From an uncultured Lachnospiraceae bacterium (lineage in GTDB: Bacteria > Bacillota > Clostridia > Lachnospirales > Lachnospiraceae), in the NCBI GenBank assembly GCA_937910785.1, contig CALDLG010000210.1, positions 1-64,000 on the forward strand: DNA of 64,000 bases, given 5' to 3'. The notes beneath the pieces were generated by a model. It ran no database searches and was not told the DNA's origin. It saw only the letters and a program-made list of their open reading frames with translations. A program made the translations under genes and the position numbers. Position 1 is the stretch's first letter, and the number at the start of each line of letters is the position of its first letter. This document shows, piece after piece, positions 1 through 9,322 of the stretch.

Positions 1-1650
1 CGTATTGCCGAGTCCCTGCAGATCGCGTAATGCCGCCAGCAGCTTGTCATTGTCCCGCTGGTGCAGACCGATGCTCGGCTCATCCAATATATAGCACACC
101 CCGACAAGCCCGGAACCGATCTGCGTCGCCAGACGAATTCTCTGCGCTTCTCCCCCGGAAAGACTTCCTGTCGCTCTGGACAGCGCGAGGTAATCCAGAC
201 CGACTTCGATCAGGAAGCCGATCCGCGCCCGGATTTCTTTCAGAATCCTTTTCCCGATCAGCTCCTGCTGCTTCGTCAGATTCATATCTCCGACAAAAGC
301 GTGCAGATCTTTGATCGACATAGATGTAATCTCAAATATATTTTTATCACATACGGTTACCGCAAGCGACTCCTTTTTCAGACGCATTCCCTTACATTCC
401 CGACAGGGCGTAATGCACATAAAGGTTTCATATTCCTGCTTCATGCCTTCGGAACCTGTTTCCCTGTATCTGCGCTCCATATTTTTAATCAGTCCTTCGA
501 AAGCGATCGGATACACTCCTTCCCCCCGTTGACCTTTATAATGTACCTCAACCTTTCTTCCGTTCGTTCCATAAATAATCATATTCCGAACGGATTCCGG
601 CAGCTCTTCAAAGGGGGTATCAAGGCTGAAATGATATTCCTGAGAAAGCGCCTGCAGGATAGCATTCGTAAAACTTCCTTCACTGCTGCTGGACTGCCAT
701 CCCATCACGCTGATGGCTCCTTCCCGAATGCTCAGGCTCTTATCGGGAATCATCAGGTCCACATCGAATTCCATCTTATAGCCAAGCCCGAAACATTCAG
801 GGCAGGCCCCGAACGGATTGTTGAAGGAAAAGCTTCTCGGCTCGATCTCTCCGATGCTGACTCCGCAGTCCGGACAGGAAAATCTCTCGCTGAAGGTCAT
901 CGGCTCGCCGTCTATTACATCCACAATCATCAGTCCCTCTGCCAGCGCAAGCACATTCTCCATAGAGTCGGTCAGACGCCTTTCGATTCCTTCCTTAACG
1001 ACCAGCCTGTCCACAATAATCTCGATGTTATGCTTTATATTTTTATCAAGCTTAATCTCCTCCGACAGCTCATACATGCTGCCGTCCACCCTGACTCTGA
1101 CGTAACCGCTCTTCTTCGCCCGGTCAAAGACTTTGGCGTGTTCGCCCTTTCTCCCTCTGACAACCGGCGCAAGCAGCTGTATCCTCGTCCCTTCCGGCAT
1201 GGAAAGAATCTGATCCACCATCTGGTCCACACTCTGTTTCTTAATTTCCTTACCGCATGACGGGCAGTGCGGTATACCGATTCTGGCGTAAAGCAGACGG
1301 AAGTAATCGTAGATTTCCGTAACCGTACCGACCGTAGACCGGGGATTGCGGTTTGTAGATTTCTGGTCGATGGAAATCGCCGGAGAAAGCCCTTCTATTT
1401 TCTCCACATTGGGTTTCTCCATCTGCCCAAGAAACTGTCTTGCATAAGAAGAAAGAGATTCCATATACCTTCTCTGTCCTTCCGCATAAATCGTATCAAA
1501 TGCCAGAGAAGATTTTCCGGAACCGGAAAGTCCCGTCAGCACTACAAATTCATTTCTCGGAATGTCCAGATCGATATGCTTTAAATTATGCTCGCTGGCG
1601 CCTCTTATTTTAATATATTCTCTCGGTCTTATCTTTACTGCATCTGCCAT
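1..1650 (-). CDS. uvrA: UvrABC excision nuclease subunit A (C-terminal part beyond window)
   Basis: This is the damage-recognition ATPase of nucleotide excision repair; it loads UvrB onto damaged DNA. The window holds about the first 550 codons, from an ATG at 1650 to the edge, so the gene is partial only because of the window. Visible are the first Walker A (GLSGSGKSS) about 30 residues in, a CPSCG zinc-ligand motif near residue 130 and the ABC signature LSGGEAQRIRLATQIG near residue 500, all in the order known for UvrA. The second ABC half should lie outside the window. It starts 76 bp after the uvrB stop on the same strand, so uvrB-uvrA is probably one operon driven from the SOS box upstream of uvrB. 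Long open frames on the opposite strand here are shadows. Confidence 0.97.
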   Translation of the reverse strand, partial: MADAVKIRPREYIKIRGASEHNLKHIDLDIPRNEFVVLTGLSGSGKSSLAFDTIYAEGQRRYMESLSSYARQFLGQMEKPNVEKIEGLSPAISIDQKSTNRNPRSTVGTVTEIYDYFRLLYARIGIPHCPSCGKEIKKQSVDQMVDQILSMPEGTRIQLLAPVVRGRKGEHAKVFDRAKKSGYVRVRVDGSMYELSEEIKLDKNIKHNIEIIVDRLVVKEGIERRLTDSMENVLALAEGLMIVDVIDGEPMTFSERFSCPDCGVSIGEIEPRSFSFNNPFGACPECFGLGYKMEFDVDLMIPDKSLSIREGAISVMGWQSSSSEGSFTNAILQALSQEYHFSLDTPFEELPESVRNMIIYGTNGRKVEVHYKGQRGEGVYPIAFEGLIKNMERRYRETGSEGMKQEYETFMCITPCRECKGMRLKKESLAVTVCDKNIFEITSMSIKDLHAFVGDMNLTKQQELIGKRILKEIRARIGFLIEVGLDYLALSRATGSLSGGEAQRIRLATQIGSGLVGVCYILDEPSIGLHQRDNDKLLAALRDLQGLGNT

Positions 1651-1726
1651 TTTGATAACCGCGCTCCTTTCCGTTCTCATCCGTCTGCCGCTTTATCCGG
1701 TCTGTGCCGGTTTTTCATGCCCGAAT

Positions 1727-3742
1727 CTATTGCTCCATATCATGCAGAAGCTTTTTCAGTTCCGCCATCTGGTCGCGCAGACCGGCCGCTTCCTCAAAGT
1801 TCAGATCCGCAGCCGCTTTCTTCATCTTCTTTTCCACTTCTTTAATCAGCTTCTCCAGTTCCTGTCTGTTCATGGATTCGGGATCTTTTTCAAATTTCAG
1901 TTCTTTTTTATCGATTACTTTGGAAATGCTGATCAGATCTCTGACCGCTTTCTGAATCGTCTGCGGCGTAATATTATGCTCTTCATTATATTTCTGCTGA
2001 ATCGCCCGCCTTCTGTTCGTCTCCTCGATCGCCGTCCTCATGGAATCCGTCATCTGATCGGCATACATGATAACATGTCCGTCCACATTTCTTGCCGCAC
2101 GCCCGATCGTCTGAATCAGTGACGTCTCAGAACGCAGAAAGCCTTCTTTATCCGCATCCAGAATCGCAACGAGCGATATTTCCGGAATATCCAATCCTTC
2201 CCGGAGCAGGTTGATTCCCACGAGCACATCGAATACATCCAGACGCATATCACGAATAATTTCGGCACGCTCCAGCGTATCGATATCGGAATGCAGATAT
2301 TTCACCCGGATTCCCACATCCTTCATGTAATCCGTCAGGTCCTCCGCCATACGTTTCGTCAGCGTCGTTACAAGCACTTTATGCTTCTTTTCAACTTCCC
2401 GGTTCACCTCGGACACGAGATCATCTATCTGTCCTTCTACCGGCCTGACATCCACCTCCGGGTCGAGCAGGCCCGTCGGCCGGATAATCTGTTCGACACG
2501 CTGCAGTTCGTGCGCCGCCTCATAATCGGAAGGCGTCGCCGACACGAAAAGCATCTGGTCAATATGCTGCTCGAACTCTTCGAAATTAAGCGGCCGGTTA
2601 TCCAACGCCGAAGGCAGTCTGAACCCATAATCCACCAGCGTTGTTTTCCGGGAACGGTCACCCGCATACATACCGCGTATCTGCGGCACCGTCATATGTG
2701 ATTCGTCAATGATAATCAGATAGTCGTCCTTAAAATAATCCATCAGCGTAAATGGCGCCACGCCCGGCTCCAGACCGTTCAGGTGCCTGGAATAGTTCTC
2801 AATTCCCGAACAAAACCCCGTCTCCCGCAGCATTTCAATATCAAAATTCGTGCGTTCCGCAATCCGCTGCGCTTCTAACAGCTTGTCTTCCCCTTTAAAA
2901 TATCTGACCCGTTCTTCCATTTCGATCTCGATATTTTTGCAGGCCGCGTGGATTTTCTCCTGTGGCACTACATAGTGCGAAGCCGGGAAAATAGCGATAT
3001 GCTCCAGCGTCGCCCGGACCTGTCCGGTTAAAGGATCTGTCTGTGCGATCCGATCGATCTCGTCGCCAAAAAATTCAATGCGGATCAGATAATCTCCGCC
3101 TTCGGCCGGATATACCTCCAGCACATCTCCACGCACCCTGAAGCAGCCATAATCCATATCCATATCGTTTCGGGTATACTGGATATCGATCAGCTCCCGG
3201 ATAACCTGATCTCTGTCCTTCGTCATGCCGGGTCTCAGAGAAACAATCATGTTCTCATAATCGTCCGGACTGCCCAGTCCATAAATACAGGAGACACTGG
3301 CGATCACGACAACATCCCTCCGTTCGGCTAAAGATGCCGTAGCCGACAGCCTCAGTTTTTCAATTTCGTCATTAATGGAAGAATCTTTGGCAATATAGGT
3401 ATCCGAAGAAGGCACATAAGCCTCCGGCTGATAATAATCATAATAGGACACAAAATATTCTACGGCGTTTTCCGGAAAAAATTCTTTGAATTCACCGTAA
3501 AGCTGTCCGGCCAGCGTTTTATTATGCGCGATAACCAGCGTCGGCTTATTGAGGGCCTGTATGATATTCGCCATGGTGAAAGTTTTTCCGGAGCCTGTCA
3601 CGCCCAGTAAAGTCTGAAATTGATTTCCCTTTTTAAAGCCTTCTACCAGAGCCTCGATGGCGGCCGGCTGATCGCCGGTGGGCTGATATTCCGAATGAAG
3701 TTTGAAGATATTCTGTTCATTTTTCGCGGAAAAATTTTGCAC
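1727..3742 (-). CDS. uvrB: UvrABC excision nuclease subunit B
   Basis: This helicase-like subunit verifies damage and recruits UvrC. The 671-residue product has the usual UvrB length. Walker A (GVTGSGKTF) lies at residues 47-55, the Tyr-rich beta-hairpin ([10 protein letters not shown]) near 108, the DESH helicase box near 345, and a C-terminal UVR coiled-coil motif ([13 protein letters not shown]) near 645 for UvrA/UvrC contact. The start is a GTG at 3742, chosen because AGGAGG sits nine bases upstream. The gene is followed on the same strand by uvrA after 76 bp. A LexA-type box about 260 bp upstream indicates SOS control with a long leader. Nothing in the gene looks damaged. Confidence 0.98.
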   Translation of the reverse strand: MQNFSAKNEQNIFKLHSEYQPTGDQPAAIEALVEGFKKGNQFQTLLGVTGSGKTFTMANIIQALNKPTLVIAHNKTLAGQLYGEFKEFFPENAVEYFVSYYDYYQPEAYVPSSDTYIAKDSSINDEIEKLRLSATASLAERRDVVVIASVSCIYGLGSPDDYENMIVSLRPGMTKDRDQVIRELIDIQYTRNDMDMDYGCFRVRGDVLEVYPAEGGDYLIRIEFFGDEIDRIAQTDPLTGQVRATLEHIAIFPASHYVVPQEKIHAACKNIEIEMEERVRYFKGEDKLLEAQRIAERTNFDIEMLRETGFCSGIENYSRHLNGLEPGVAPFTLMDYFKDDYLIIIDESHMTVPQIRGMYAGDRSRKTTLVDYGFRLPSALDNRPLNFEEFEQHIDQMLFVSATPSDYEAAHELQRVEQIIRPTGLLDPEVDVRPVEGQIDDLVSEVNREVEKKHKVLVTTLTKRMAEDLTDYMKDVGIRVKYLHSDIDTLERAEIIRDMRLDVFDVLVGINLLREGLDIPEISLVAILDADKEGFLRSETSLIQTIGRAARNVDGHVIMYADQMTDSMRTAIEETNRRRAIQQKYNEEHNITPQTIQKAVRDLISISKVIDKKELKFEKDPESMNRQELEKLIKEVEKKMKKAAADLNFEEAAGLRDQMAELKKLLHDMEQ

Positions 3743-4003
3743 GAATGCTCACCTCCTATGCAAAGCTTTGCTTCACATTTTTCATAGTAAAAAAGATGCC
3801 TGTCGGACACAAATTCTTCATGGAACATTTTATTTTCATCAAGGGATTTTTCCAAATTGGAGTAAAACAGGCCCTTGGCTGATTCTGTTCACAATTTGCT
3901 ATTTTTGCTACACAGCATATCTCTGTAATTCCATACAAATAAAACAGCACGGAAAGAACTTTTTTATCTTATCACAAATGATCAGATTTGTATAGACATA
4001 AAT

Positions 4004-4017
4004 CGAACTTTTGTTCT
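4004..4017 (-). promoter_or_regulatory. LexA/SOS box upstream of uvrB
   Basis: The sequence CGAACttttGTTCt matches the Gram-positive LexA (DinR) operator core, CGAAC, four bases, GTTC. It lies about 260 bp upstream of the uvrB GTG, in a non-coding stretch from 3743 to 4076 where I see no other gene. A TATACA hexamer just downstream on the minus strand could be a -10 element, but no convincing -35 is visible. LexA repression of uvrBA is well established in Firmicutes. Use of this site is inferred. Confidence 0.75.
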
Positions 4018-4076
4018 TTTTCTTTCTGTCCCGCAGCTTTTCTTCTTTCCGTGCCGGCTGCACTTCCGGACCATCC

Positions 4077-4649
4077 TTATTTGCATACATTATTAAGCTG
4101 ATGCCCAAATAATTCAATAAACTTTCCATTTACCATAAACATATCAGAAGGACGTTCTATTGCAACAATTTTTCCATCTTCCATTAGAGCAACCCTATCA
4201 CTGATCAGAACCGTTGAAAGTCGATGTGCAATCGTTATGATCGTCTTGCTGCCAGAGAGTAAACGAATCGTTTTCAATATCTCATTTTCGCTATGGCTGT
4301 CCAATGAAACCGGTTGATTCATCAAAAATAATGATATCCGGATTTTGCAGCAACAGCCTTGCTATGGAAAGCCGCTGCCTCTGACCACCGGATAATTTGA
4401 CACCACGCTCACCTATATTCCGGCGTTAAGCCGCTCTGCCTTCACTTCTATTCTATTTAAACCAATACTCATTCTGGCTATCTCAATATTCCTTCGAAGG
4501 AATTCCGAGAGAATCTGTCCGGAAGCGTGTAAAAGCTTTATTTCCTGCATTCCACCTAAAATTTCCAATGTCCATGATGACAATATTCCCTTTTTTTGAT
4601 CATACGGAAATTCTCTTTTTTTGCTTTTTCGAAAAAATTCTTGATACAT
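4077..4649 (-). pseudogene. ABC exporter remnant (TM-domain and ATPase fragments)
   Basis: These are pieces of an ATP-binding cassette exporter with fused membrane and ATPase domains. The upstream piece (4413-4649) encodes part of a transmembrane domain. It runs directly into an ATPase stretch with [19 protein letters not shown] and a Walker B-like region ending IIIFDE. The frame then breaks, and a last piece (4077-4325) holds the H-loop (ITIAHRLSTV) and C-terminus. The Walker A region is missing, so there is a large internal deletion plus a frameshift. It is almost certainly non-functional. It sits at the edge of an AT-rich segment and next to another mobile-element fragment, so it is probably debris from a transferred locus. 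Confidence 0.85.
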
Positions 4650-4781
4650 ATATGATTACGGGTATGAATTGTGAGTAAAGTAAAAAAATGGGAAAAATAA
4701 GCAAAGTAGAAATCCGGTGTATGTAGATAACCCTTTCAGAAAAAGTATGATAAAATCTTAGAAGAAACGAGGTAAAGCAGT

Positions 4782-4922
4782 ATGGAAAAACAGGTTTATA
4801 TCACAGAGGAAGAACGTGCAAAGTGCAAGCGGGTGGTTGATGCGCTTTGGCAGGAATGGGAATGTAGCAGTCATAGTAACATTTCCATGATGAACTTATC
4901 TATTTTTAGCATATTCCGATAG
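4782..4922 (+). pseudogene. Fragment of an integrative-element small protein
   Basis: This 46-codon frame begins MEKQVYITEEERAKC. From memory, that start resembles a small conserved protein of Tn1549-like conjugative elements. After about 20 residues it jumps to a LWQEWE segment that would normally lie near the C-terminus, which suggests an internal deletion. A GAGGTAAAG ribosome binding site precedes it. The stretch from 4923 to 5235 has further short open pieces, including one ending LKSEEEQFDYY at 5109, but no intact gene. I read the region as scar tissue of an integrative element. The family link is recollection, not a search result. Confidence 0.45.
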
Positions 4923-5235
4923 AATATATATCTGAAGAATGAGGAGAGGTTATGATTATTTATCCCAGACGGAGAAGACTTCCGCCTCTATAAGTAAGTG
5001 GCGGATAAAATACAATTTAAAATTCGTTAGTAAATCTGCCTTGCATGCCGCAGCAAGAATACTGATGGCGTTCTTGAAATCAGAAGAAGAGCAATTTGAT
5101 TATTATTAGCATTGAAACCGTATACTAATGGAAAATACTGAAACAATGAAACCAATAGGCGGTGCATTAAGGCAGATAAATAATATATTGTACAAAAATA
5201 TATCATTGTTTAAAAATAGTGTCACGAGGTGTGGT

Positions 5236-5940
5236 ATGTATTATATCGGAATTTGTGATGATGGAGAAAATGTTTGTACATCTATTGAAAATATGCTTTT
5301 GCAATATGCACAGGAAAAAAAGATTCAAATGAATACAAATATTTGGTATGCAGGAGAAAGTCTGAGAGATTATTTGGTGTCAGGAAATCATTTAGATATT
5401 CTTTTTCTGGATATTGAACTGTTAAAAATGACAGGTATTGAAGTTGGAAATTATATTAGAAACCAATTAGATAATATGGGGATGCAGATTGTGTATATTT
5501 CGGGAAAAGCATCATATGCACAGCAATTATTCAAGACACAGCCATTGGATTTTCTGGTCAAACCAATCCTACCAAAACAGATAAATGAAGTAATGGACAT
5601 GGCACTCAAAATTATCAAAAAGAGAAATGAGCGGTTTGAATTTCAACAGGGAAAGGACTTCTATTATATTCCTATGGGTGATATTGTTTATTTTGCAAGC
5701 GAAGGACGTAAGGTGAAAGTCGTAACTATGAAAGCTGTGTTTGAATTCTATGGCAAGCTAAGTGAGGTTACGAAATGCCTGTCAGAGGATTTTATTGTGA
5801 TACATAAATCCTATATTGTAAACAGGGAGTATGTTTTTCGGTACACGTATGAGATGGTGGAATTGGTGGATGGCACGATATTGACAATTAGTCTGCCAAA
5901 CCGGAAACTTGTGAGAGATAAACTCTTGAAGGAAGAATAG
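5236..5940 (+). CDS. LytTR-family response regulator (AgrA-like)
   Basis: This 234-residue response regulator has an N-terminal receiver domain and a C-terminal LytTR DNA-binding domain. The receiver begins YIGICDDGE and has the phospho-acceptor Asp in LFLDIELLKMTG; the conserved Lys is in FLVKPI. The LytTR half includes YFASEGRKVKV and FIVIHKSYIVN, typical of AgrA/VirR regulators. An in-frame ATG lies upstream at 5128, but the start at 5236 is preferred because GAGGTG lies four bases before it and the domain begins there. The sensor-kinase gene starts two bases after the stop, so the pair is co-transcribed. The likely target is the lipoprotein/ABC operon downstream; that is inferred. Confidence 0.9.
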   Translation: MYYIGICDDGENVCTSIENMLLQYAQEKKIQMNTNIWYAGESLRDYLVSGNHLDILFLDIELLKMTGIEVGNYIRNQLDNMGMQIVYISGKASYAQQLFKTQPLDFLVKPILPKQINEVMDMALKIIKKRNERFEFQQGKDFYYIPMGDIVYFASEGRKVKVVTMKAVFEFYGKLSEVTKCLSEDFIVIHKSYIVNREYVFRYTYEMVELVDGTILTISLPNRKLVRDKLLKEE

Positions 5941-5942
5941 AT

Positions 5943-7220
5943 ATGATCGATGTTATGCTTTGTGCGCTGACCAATTTTTTTAGGATATATCTGATTAACA
6001 GATGTGTGTCACTCTTTTGGGAAAAAGAAGTAAATAAAAAGATAAAAAACATGGTCTGTTTTGTTTTTTATATCATAAATACTGTATTATTTTTAGAATT
6101 TCACACAGTATGGATTAACATTGTATGCAATCTGATAGGCATCGGTGCAATTGTATGGCTACATACAAAGTCAGTCAAAACAAATTTGTTTGTGACTGGT
6201 ACGGTTTATTTGGTGAATTGTGGCTGTGATGTAGCAGCGACTTCTTTATTTATCAGTTATCAGGATGGAAAATCTTATAACCAAATTTATGCAGCAGTAT
6301 CCTTCTTTCTGATTTTTATATGTGAGTTGATAATAGAAAGGAGCATTACAATTCGTAAAGATGCGGAAACCGTTCATAATGCATCGTTAGTTTTGATGCC
6401 AATATGCAGTATTGTAGTCATTGCGCTCTTGATTTATTCTGGCACTTGTACGGATATAGGGCTTTCTATTGTGAGCATTGGTTTGCTGGTTACAAATTTT
6501 CTTATGCTGCACTTATATGATTTGTTAGTACATGCTATTGTGAAACAGTATGAAATAAAAATGTTGAAAACGCAGCTTGAAGTGTACGCAAATCAACTGA
6601 ATGTTATTATGCGTGGAGAAGAAAGGATAAAAGCTTTGCGCCATGATATGAGGCATCACCTTAACGAATTGATGCTGTTGGCGAATAAGCATGATGCAGA
6701 GGAAATACAGGGGTATATAAGGCAGATGAACACATTTTTTCAGAATCCAAATGAATTTGTTGCATCTGGAAATTTAGAGATTGACAGTGTGCTTAATTAT
6801 ATGCTGCAAAAAGCTAAGAATGAACTGGAAACAGTAGATATAAAAGTTATTTTGCCGGAAAAAATCAGGCATTCCTTTGATATTAATGTATTGTTAGGGA
6901 ATTTGCTTGAAAATGCGATTGAAGCAGCCGCTAAAACAGAAAATAAATATATGAGAATTTATATTGTCTTAAAGAGGGGGATTTTAAAGGCGAAAATTGA
7001 AAATAGTTTTGCAGATGCTCATATCTTGGAAAATGGACAGTGGAAAAGCGATGTAGCCCTAAAAACAACAAAACCTATTACAGATCATCATGGAATCGGG
7101 TTGAAAAATGTGAAGAAGGTTGTGGAAAAATATAATGGAACAATGGAAGTTACGACTAAAGAGGGTATATTTTGCGTTAATCTGCTCCTGTATATGGCAA
7201 GAACCGAAAATGAAATGTAA
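5943..7220 (+). CDS. GHKL-type sensor histidine kinase (AgrC-like)
   Basis: This membrane sensor kinase is partner to the preceding LytTR regulator. The N-terminal half (about residues 1-200) is a run of hydrophobic segments, consistent with five to seven membrane helices. The phospho-acceptor region is ALRHDMRHHLNEL near residue 240, as in AgrC/ComD kinases. The C-terminal ATPase has an N-box (LLGNLLENAIEAA) and a G-box (HHGIGLKNVKKVVEKYNG), so it looks catalytically complete. Kinases of this class usually detect secreted peptides. No agrD or agrB homologue is visible nearby, so the ligand may come from another strain or may be an antibiotic. A terminator follows the gene. Confidence 0.9.
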   Translation: MIDVMLCALTNFFRIYLINRCVSLFWEKEVNKKIKNMVCFVFYIINTVLFLEFHTVWINIVCNLIGIGAIVWLHTKSVKTNLFVTGTVYLVNCGCDVAATSLFISYQDGKSYNQIYAAVSFFLIFICELIIERSITIRKDAETVHNASLVLMPICSIVVIALLIYSGTCTDIGLSIVSIGLLVTNFLMLHLYDLLVHAIVKQYEIKMLKTQLEVYANQLNVIMRGEERIKALRHDMRHHLNELMLLANKHDAEEIQGYIRQMNTFFQNPNEFVASGNLEIDSVLNYMLQKAKNELETVDIKVILPEKIRHSFDINVLLGNLLENAIEAAAKTENKYMRIYIVLKRGILKAKIENSFADAHILENGQWKSDVALKTTKPITDHHGIGLKNVKKVVEKYNGTMEVTTKEGIFCVNLLLYMARTENEM

Positions 7221-7255
7221 AGTATAAGACAAGAAAAACAGGTAAAGTAATAAGA

Positions 7256-7291
7256 GCGTGGCGGATTGATTGGCCATGCTTTTTTATTTTT
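7256..7291 (+). terminator. Intrinsic terminator after the sensor kinase gene
   Basis: The stem GCGTGGC/GCCATGC (one G-U pair) is followed by T6-A-T6. It separates the two-component genes from the lipoprotein/ABC operon, implying that the latter has its own promoter between about 7290 and 7388. Confidence 0.75.
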
Positions 7292-7388
7292 TACAAAAAT
7301 ATATATGAATTATGACAAGAACCGGCACAATGTTCATTTTTGTGGTAGAGTCATTTCCGAAAAGAAAATTTTATTTATGGAGGCTAGA

Positions 7389-8510
7389 ATGAAAAAGATG
7401 AGAAAAATGATGTTGCTTGCAATAGGTATGGCAGTTTTGCTGGCAACAGGAGGATGCACACTGTCATCTCAGAGTGAAGAACAATCAAACAGTGATTGGG
7501 GGAGTGTAGATACAAATCCTCAAGCTTCTGAAGTACAGGACGAAACAAATATTGATGTCAAAAAACCAGAGAACGCAGCTATTTTTATAGATGAAAAACT
7601 GGATGAAAACTTGTTCATCAGCGCAGAACTGAAAATGCCGGAAAATATTCTGTATGAGTATACAACACAATTAAAGAGCTTTAACTATGATAAAGTGCAT
7701 GAAGCAATCGGGCAAAATGCAGAAGGAAACCTTGTTGTTAGTGATGGGAGCGATGAATTTACGGGGGGCTCACTTACATATCAAAGAAATGATATGGCAG
7801 ATCATTTGGAAACATACTGTTCCTATGCGGAGGAAATGGGATTGACGGATGAGAGGGATTTATCTTTTATGTCCCGGACAGATGCTGTTGCAAGAATACA
7901 GAGTCTTATGGAATCGTTTGGAGTGGAAGGCGAACTGGAGGCGCTGGGTATAGTTGCCATGAATCATTTGGATTTTGAAAATGCGAAAAAAGCAATTATG
8001 GAAGATAATAATTATCAAGGCGTTTTATCAGCAAAAGGATATGAAAATGATACGTTTGACGAAGGTATGGAAATGTATCGGATAATTTTCCGAATGAATG
8101 TAAATGGGATTCCAGTATACCGAAATGAACCGGGATTGAGGGGAACGAGTGAGAGATTCTTAGCCTATCCGGTTACTATAACAGCATTGCTGTCAAATAA
8201 TGGGATTGAAATGATAACCATGATGGGAATGTTTGAGTCTTATGACGGACATCAGAAGGAAGCGGCTATTATAGGCGCAGACGGCATTAAAGAAGCAATC
8301 ATGAAAAAATTTGGTGACGTAATCCTGACAAGTGAGTATAAGGCAGCAAATATCTGGATGGAGTATTTCCCGCTTCTAAGGGAAGATTCCTTTACGGAGA
8401 TAGACCTCATTCCGGTATGGTGTGTTGATTTTGAAATAGATGGAGAATCGGTTAAAGACACTGGGTACACAATTCGGTTTAATGCAATTACCGGAGAAGA
8501 AATTTCGTGA
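7389..8510 (+). CDS. Putative lipoprotein of unknown function in TCS/ABC module
   Basis: This 373-residue exported lipoprotein has a Lys/Arg-rich start, a hydrophobic stretch and the lipobox LATGGC, giving a predicted lipidated Cys near residue 22. The rest is mostly polar with no repeats, and I do not recognise a catalytic motif. The start at 7389 has GGAGG upstream and places the signal peptide correctly; the in-frame ATG at 7266 would add 41 unlikely residues. Its TGA overlaps the GTG of the next gene by four bases, so translation is probably coupled to the membrane proteins. By position it could be a substrate-binding or immunity lipoprotein of the ABC system. That role is inferred from context alone. 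Confidence 0.75.
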   Translation: MKKMRKMMLLAIGMAVLLATGGCTLSSQSEEQSNSDWGSVDTNPQASEVQDETNIDVKKPENAAIFIDEKLDENLFISAELKMPENILYEYTTQLKSFNYDKVHEAIGQNAEGNLVVSDGSDEFTGGSLTYQRNDMADHLETYCSYAEEMGLTDERDLSFMSRTDAVARIQSLMESFGVEGELEALGIVAMNHLDFENAKKAIMEDNNYQGVLSAKGYENDTFDEGMEMYRIIFRMNVNGIPVYRNEPGLRGTSERFLAYPVTITALLSNNGIEMITMMGMFESYDGHQKEAAIIGADGIKEAIMKKFGDVILTSEYKAANIWMEYFPLLREDSFTEIDLIPVWCVDFEIDGESVKDTGYTIRFNAITGEEIS

Positions 8511-9322
8511 GCAGAGTATTTATAAATGAATGGAAACGGGCAAGCAATATAAGCACTGTCATAGCCATTGTTGGCGTTATGTTTTGCATTTGCTTTGATT
8601 CATGGAATGATTTGGCAGGTGCAATGCAAAGCGGTAATGCTGTTTGGTGTGTATATTATTTTACCAGCAACTCTGCTTTCGGTGGAATGTGCAGAAATTA
8701 TATATTACCTGTTTTTGCAGCACTGCCTTTTGCAACAAGCCTTTGCGAGGAAAGAAACAACAAGGCGGTTGCGTATATTGCTTCCAGAGAAGGAATGCGA
8801 AGGTATGGCACTATAAAATATATAGTAAATATCCTGATGGGCGGGCTGGTTGTTGCATTTGGTACGGTTTTGCTGATTCTGCTTTTGCGTATGAGATTTC
8901 CCATGACAAATGATTATTATGATACATCAGTTTCAGACACCGCAGATATACTTCACAAATGGCTGGCAGTTTATCACCCGGTTCGTTACTGTATGACGGA
9001 GGCAGCCCTTGGATTTATGCGAGGAATGATATGGTCTGGTGTTTCCATGTTTGTTTCATTATATTTGACAGACAGGTTAGTCATTACAATGTTCCCGTTT
9101 TTTGGAAGCTATGTGGTTGTCAGGATAAGCCAGATGTTATCTCTTGATGCTGACTGGCGGTTCGATCAGATATTGGTAGGCAGGACAGTAATTAGGGACA
9201 GTGCGTATACAGTTATGATTGCAGCTATTGTTTCGGGCATTTTGGTTTTTCTTATAGGCGTATGCTTTGCAAAAAAGTTGGTAAGGGGGCTTAGAGAAGG
9301 GACATTTTATGAAAGCAAATAA
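8507..9322 (+). CDS. ABC-2-like membrane protein, first of pair
   Basis: This 271-residue integral membrane protein has about six hydrophobic segments, with the arrangement of ABC-2 type permeases in bacteriocin-immunity or antibiotic-export systems. The start is a GTG overlapping the upstream lipoprotein stop (GTGA). Family membership rests on topology and on the downstream ATPase, because no strong sequence motif is visible. A segment near residues 70-100 (LPFATSLCEERNNK) resembles the cytoplasmic loop after the second helix of such permeases, where a similar 'FEDE' loop occurs in its neighbour. The 3' end overlaps the next gene by 14 bp. It probably forms a heterodimer with that gene product. 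Confidence 0.7.
   Translation: MSRVFINEWKRASNISTVIAIVGVMFCICFDSWNDLAGAMQSGNAVWCVYYFTSNSAFGGMCRNYILPVFAALPFATSLCEERNNKAVAYIASREGMRRYGTIKYIVNILMGGLVVAFGTVLLILLLRMRFPMTNDYYDTSVSDTADILHKWLAVYHPVRYCMTEAALGFMRGMIWSGVSMFVSLYLTDRLVITMFPFFGSYVVVRISQMLSLDADWRFDQILVGRTVIRDSAYTVMIAAIVSGILVFLIGVCFAKKLVRGLREGTFYESK

Noticed and set aside
61..1260. A 399-codon open frame on the plus strand
   Set aside because: It lies antisense to uvrA, has no ribosome binding site or family pattern, and its composition is that of a reversed GC-rich gene.
2291..2701. A 136-codon plus-strand frame over uvrB
   Set aside because: It is the antisense shadow of a well-conserved gene.
7312..7392. A 26-residue frame (starting MTRTGTMFIF) as a possible signalling peptide for the AgrC-like kinase
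   Set aside because: It overlaps the lipoprotein start, has no leader or processing motif, no AgrB is nearby and its ribosome binding site is poor. I would not call it without expression data.
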